Origin: Acidobacteriota bacterium
Lineage (GTDB): Bacteria; Acidobacteriota; Thermoanaerobaculia; Thermoanaerobaculales; Sulfomarinibacteraceae
Assembly: GCA_030637805.1 (NCBI GenBank)
Contig: DAOWFV010000160.1
Location: 1-6,882, forward strand
DNA length: 6,882 nucleotides
Direction: 5' to 3'
Both the position numbers and the translations under genes were made by a program. Below are positions 5,493 through 6,882 of the stretch, one piece after another. Numbering within the stretch: position 1 is the first letter of the stretch; every line of letters begins with the position of its first letter. A model generated the notes under the pieces. The model saw nothing but the letters and a program-made list of their open reading frames with translations. It had not been told where the DNA came from and searched no databases.

Positions 5493-6882
5493 TCACCGAG
5501 TTTCTGGATAGCGCTGCGCCAACCGCCGGTAGGCGAGGGCCTCACGCAGGAAAGGGATGGCGCCCAGGGGACGATGACCCCGGGCACGGTTTGCAGCGCC
5601 GATCTCGAAGAGGGTGCGGAACTGGATGAAGAGTGTGCGGTAGGCGTCCGCGAGCTTCGCCGACGGGTCCCAGATATGAGTGGCCTCGCCGCTGGCGCCG
5701 TTGATCTCGACGATCTTCAGATCCTCACCGCGGAGGAAGGCGTCCAGGGTGCCAAAGCGGATGTCGAATCGTCCGAAATAGAACCCTTCCATCGAATGGG
5801 CGATCTCGTCGATGCGCTCGAAAAGGGCCGGCGTGACCAGAGGCGTGCCGTCGCGGAAGATCGTTCCCTGGCAGTGGTTGCCCGAGAAAACCAAGGTGCG
5901 GCGCTCGCCCGGCTCGAGCACCCGGTCGCGCTCCTCGGGGAACCGGCGGAGGTAGAGCGAGCGCAGACGGCTCGCGCGCGGGTCGTCCTCGACGAGCTGC
6001 TGAAGGGTGCGGCGGCCGTCGCCGACAACCTCCGGAAAGAGCTTCAACGTGATGGAGAAGATGGTCCCCCGCGCCTCGCCCGGCCGCCGCCAGTAGAGCA
6101 ACCCCGCCTCTCGGGCATCGGCCAGCTCCGAGGCCCCACCGGTGACCGGGGTGTCTGGCGCGGGAGCCTCCACCAGCTCCTGCAACATCACCCGTCCGCC
6201 GGGTGGGAAGCCCTCGAGGTAATGAGCGAGCTCGTCGTCGTTGAAGACCGGTCGAACCCCGTCGCCGCGTTGGCCTACGTCGGGCTTGACCACCAGCGGG
6301 TAACGGAGGCCGCGGGCCGCCATGACCTCGCGAGCGCGATGCAGGAGCTCCCTGCGGGTGGCCATGGCGGGCCGCTCGACGATCTCCCAGGCAGCCACGA
6401 GATCGGAGTGTTCAGGAGGCACCAGGCCGAGGATTTCGGACTTCGTCTCGCCGATGAAACCGCCCGAGTAGATCGAGGGGTTGGCTGCGGTGGGCAGGGT
6501 GAGCGAGCGGTGGCGCACCGAGAGCCAGAGCCAGTAGACAAAGACAGGGATATAAAAGAACCACGGTGGCCAGAGCTCGAAGGAGGAAAAGACCGGCGCT
6601 TCCGCCTCACCCTCGCCGGGGAGCTGGTCGAGCGCCCGCGCCGCCCGCCGCTGCAGGAGCGCCAGGAGCAGCAGCGCCGTGACGGCGACCGGCCAGCGCA
6701 GATCGCCGAGGAGAGGAAGAACCCGCTCGCCGAGGGCGATTGTGAGATGGAGCAGGACCAGGGTCCAGACCAGGGACGCCCCCACCGCAACCGCAACAAA
6801 ACGGCCGAGCGGGGCTCGCAGCACTCCCGCGCTGACGTAGGTGGGCAAACGCATGCCGGGCACGAAACGGGATACGAGCACC
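5493..6882 (-). CDS. DedA-family membrane domain fused to ATP-grasp ligase (5' end outside window)
   Basis: At least 462 codons are visible; the first is GTG at 6879-6881 at the right edge, probably internal. Residues 1-52 (counted from the edge) look like the C-terminal part of a DedA/SNARE-associated domain: SRFVPGMRLPTYVSAG, then LGRFVAVAVGASLVW and a hydrophobic segment. DedA proteins are implicated in flipping undecaprenyl phosphate or phospholipids. Two more membrane segments follow (about 62-77 and 104-121), the second in the aromatic stretch FELWPPWFFYIPVFVYWLW. From about 130 to 425 lies an ATP-grasp domain, with PLVVKPDVGQRGDGV (195-209; Lys199 and the glycine loop for ATP), LQELVE (233-238), FGRFDIRFG (369-377) and KIVEINGASGEATHIWDP (389-406; Glu392 and Asn394 likely Mg ligands). 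ATP-grasp enzymes activate a carboxylate through an acyl-phosphate and join it to an amine or thiol. The stop TGA (5493-5495) is 3 bp from the next start, implying a translationally coupled operon. The ligase substrates are unknown. Confidence 0.85.
   Translation of the reverse strand, partial: VLVSRFVPGMRLPTYVSAGVLRAPLGRFVAVAVGASLVWTLVLLHLTIALGERVLPLLGDLRWPVAVTALLLLALLQRRAARALDQLPGEGEAEAPVFSSFELWPPWFFYIPVFVYWLWLSVRHRSLTLPTAANPSIYSGGFIGETKSEILGLVPPEHSDLVAAWEIVERPAMATRRELLHRAREVMAARGLRYPLVVKPDVGQRGDGVRPVFNDDELAHYLEGFPPGGRVMLQELVEAPAPDTPVTGGASELADAREAGLLYWRRPGEARGTIFSITLKLFPEVVGDGRRTLQQLVEDDPRASRLRSLYLRRFPEERDRVLEPGERRTLVFSGNHCQGTIFRDGTPLVTPALFERIDEIAHSMEGFYFGRFDIRFGTLDAFLRGEDLKIVEINGASGEATHIWDPSAKLADAYRTLFIQFRTLFEIGAANRARGHRPLGAIPFLREALAYRRLAQRYPETR

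Overview
The window is a GC-rich bacterial chromosomal segment with densely packed genes and a strong preference for G or C at third codon positions. Nothing in it is phage- or plasmid-like. The GC-rich coding style, an unusual DedA/ATP-grasp/aminolipid gene set and an AT-rich 14-bp tandem repeat between genes would fit a soil or marine Acidobacteriota-type or similar environmental lineage. That placement is only a guess, because there is no rRNA or marker gene here.

Layout. Positions 1-48 may hold the last 15 codons of a plus-strand gene that enters from the left. A minus-strand gene (102-719) encodes a small single-pass membrane-anchored protein of unknown function. Divergent from it, starting after a 75-bp gap, is a plus-strand run of three genes that looks like an operon: a MOSC-domain protein of the mARC/YcbX type (795-1595), a cation diffusion facilitator metal exporter (1621-2529) and a UbiA/MenA-type membrane prenyltransferase (2586-3485). 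These three have no obvious shared pathway.

The plus-strand run converges on a minus-strand pair across a 216-bp intergenic region (3486-3701). This region contains a possible terminator hairpin, an imperfect 15-bp direct repeat flanking an inverted repeat, a 9-bp direct repeat, and two copies of a 14-bp AT-rich unit.

The minus-strand pair is transcribed from the right edge leftwards. The upstream gene (5493 to beyond the right edge) joins the C-terminal part of a DedA-family membrane domain to extra membrane segments and an ATP-grasp ligase domain. Only 3 bp after its stop codon comes a two-domain acyltransferase (3702-5489). It has a PlsC-like O-acyltransferase half and a GNAT/OlsB-like N-acyltransferase half, the arrangement of the bifunctional ornithine-lipid synthase OlsF. 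The tight coupling suggests the two proteins work together. The most attractive reading is an aminolipid pathway: OlsF-type acylation of an amino acid or dipeptide, with the ATP-grasp domain forming an amide or peptide bond in the headgroup and the DedA domain handling the lipid in the membrane. The domain identities are well supported; the pathway is inference.
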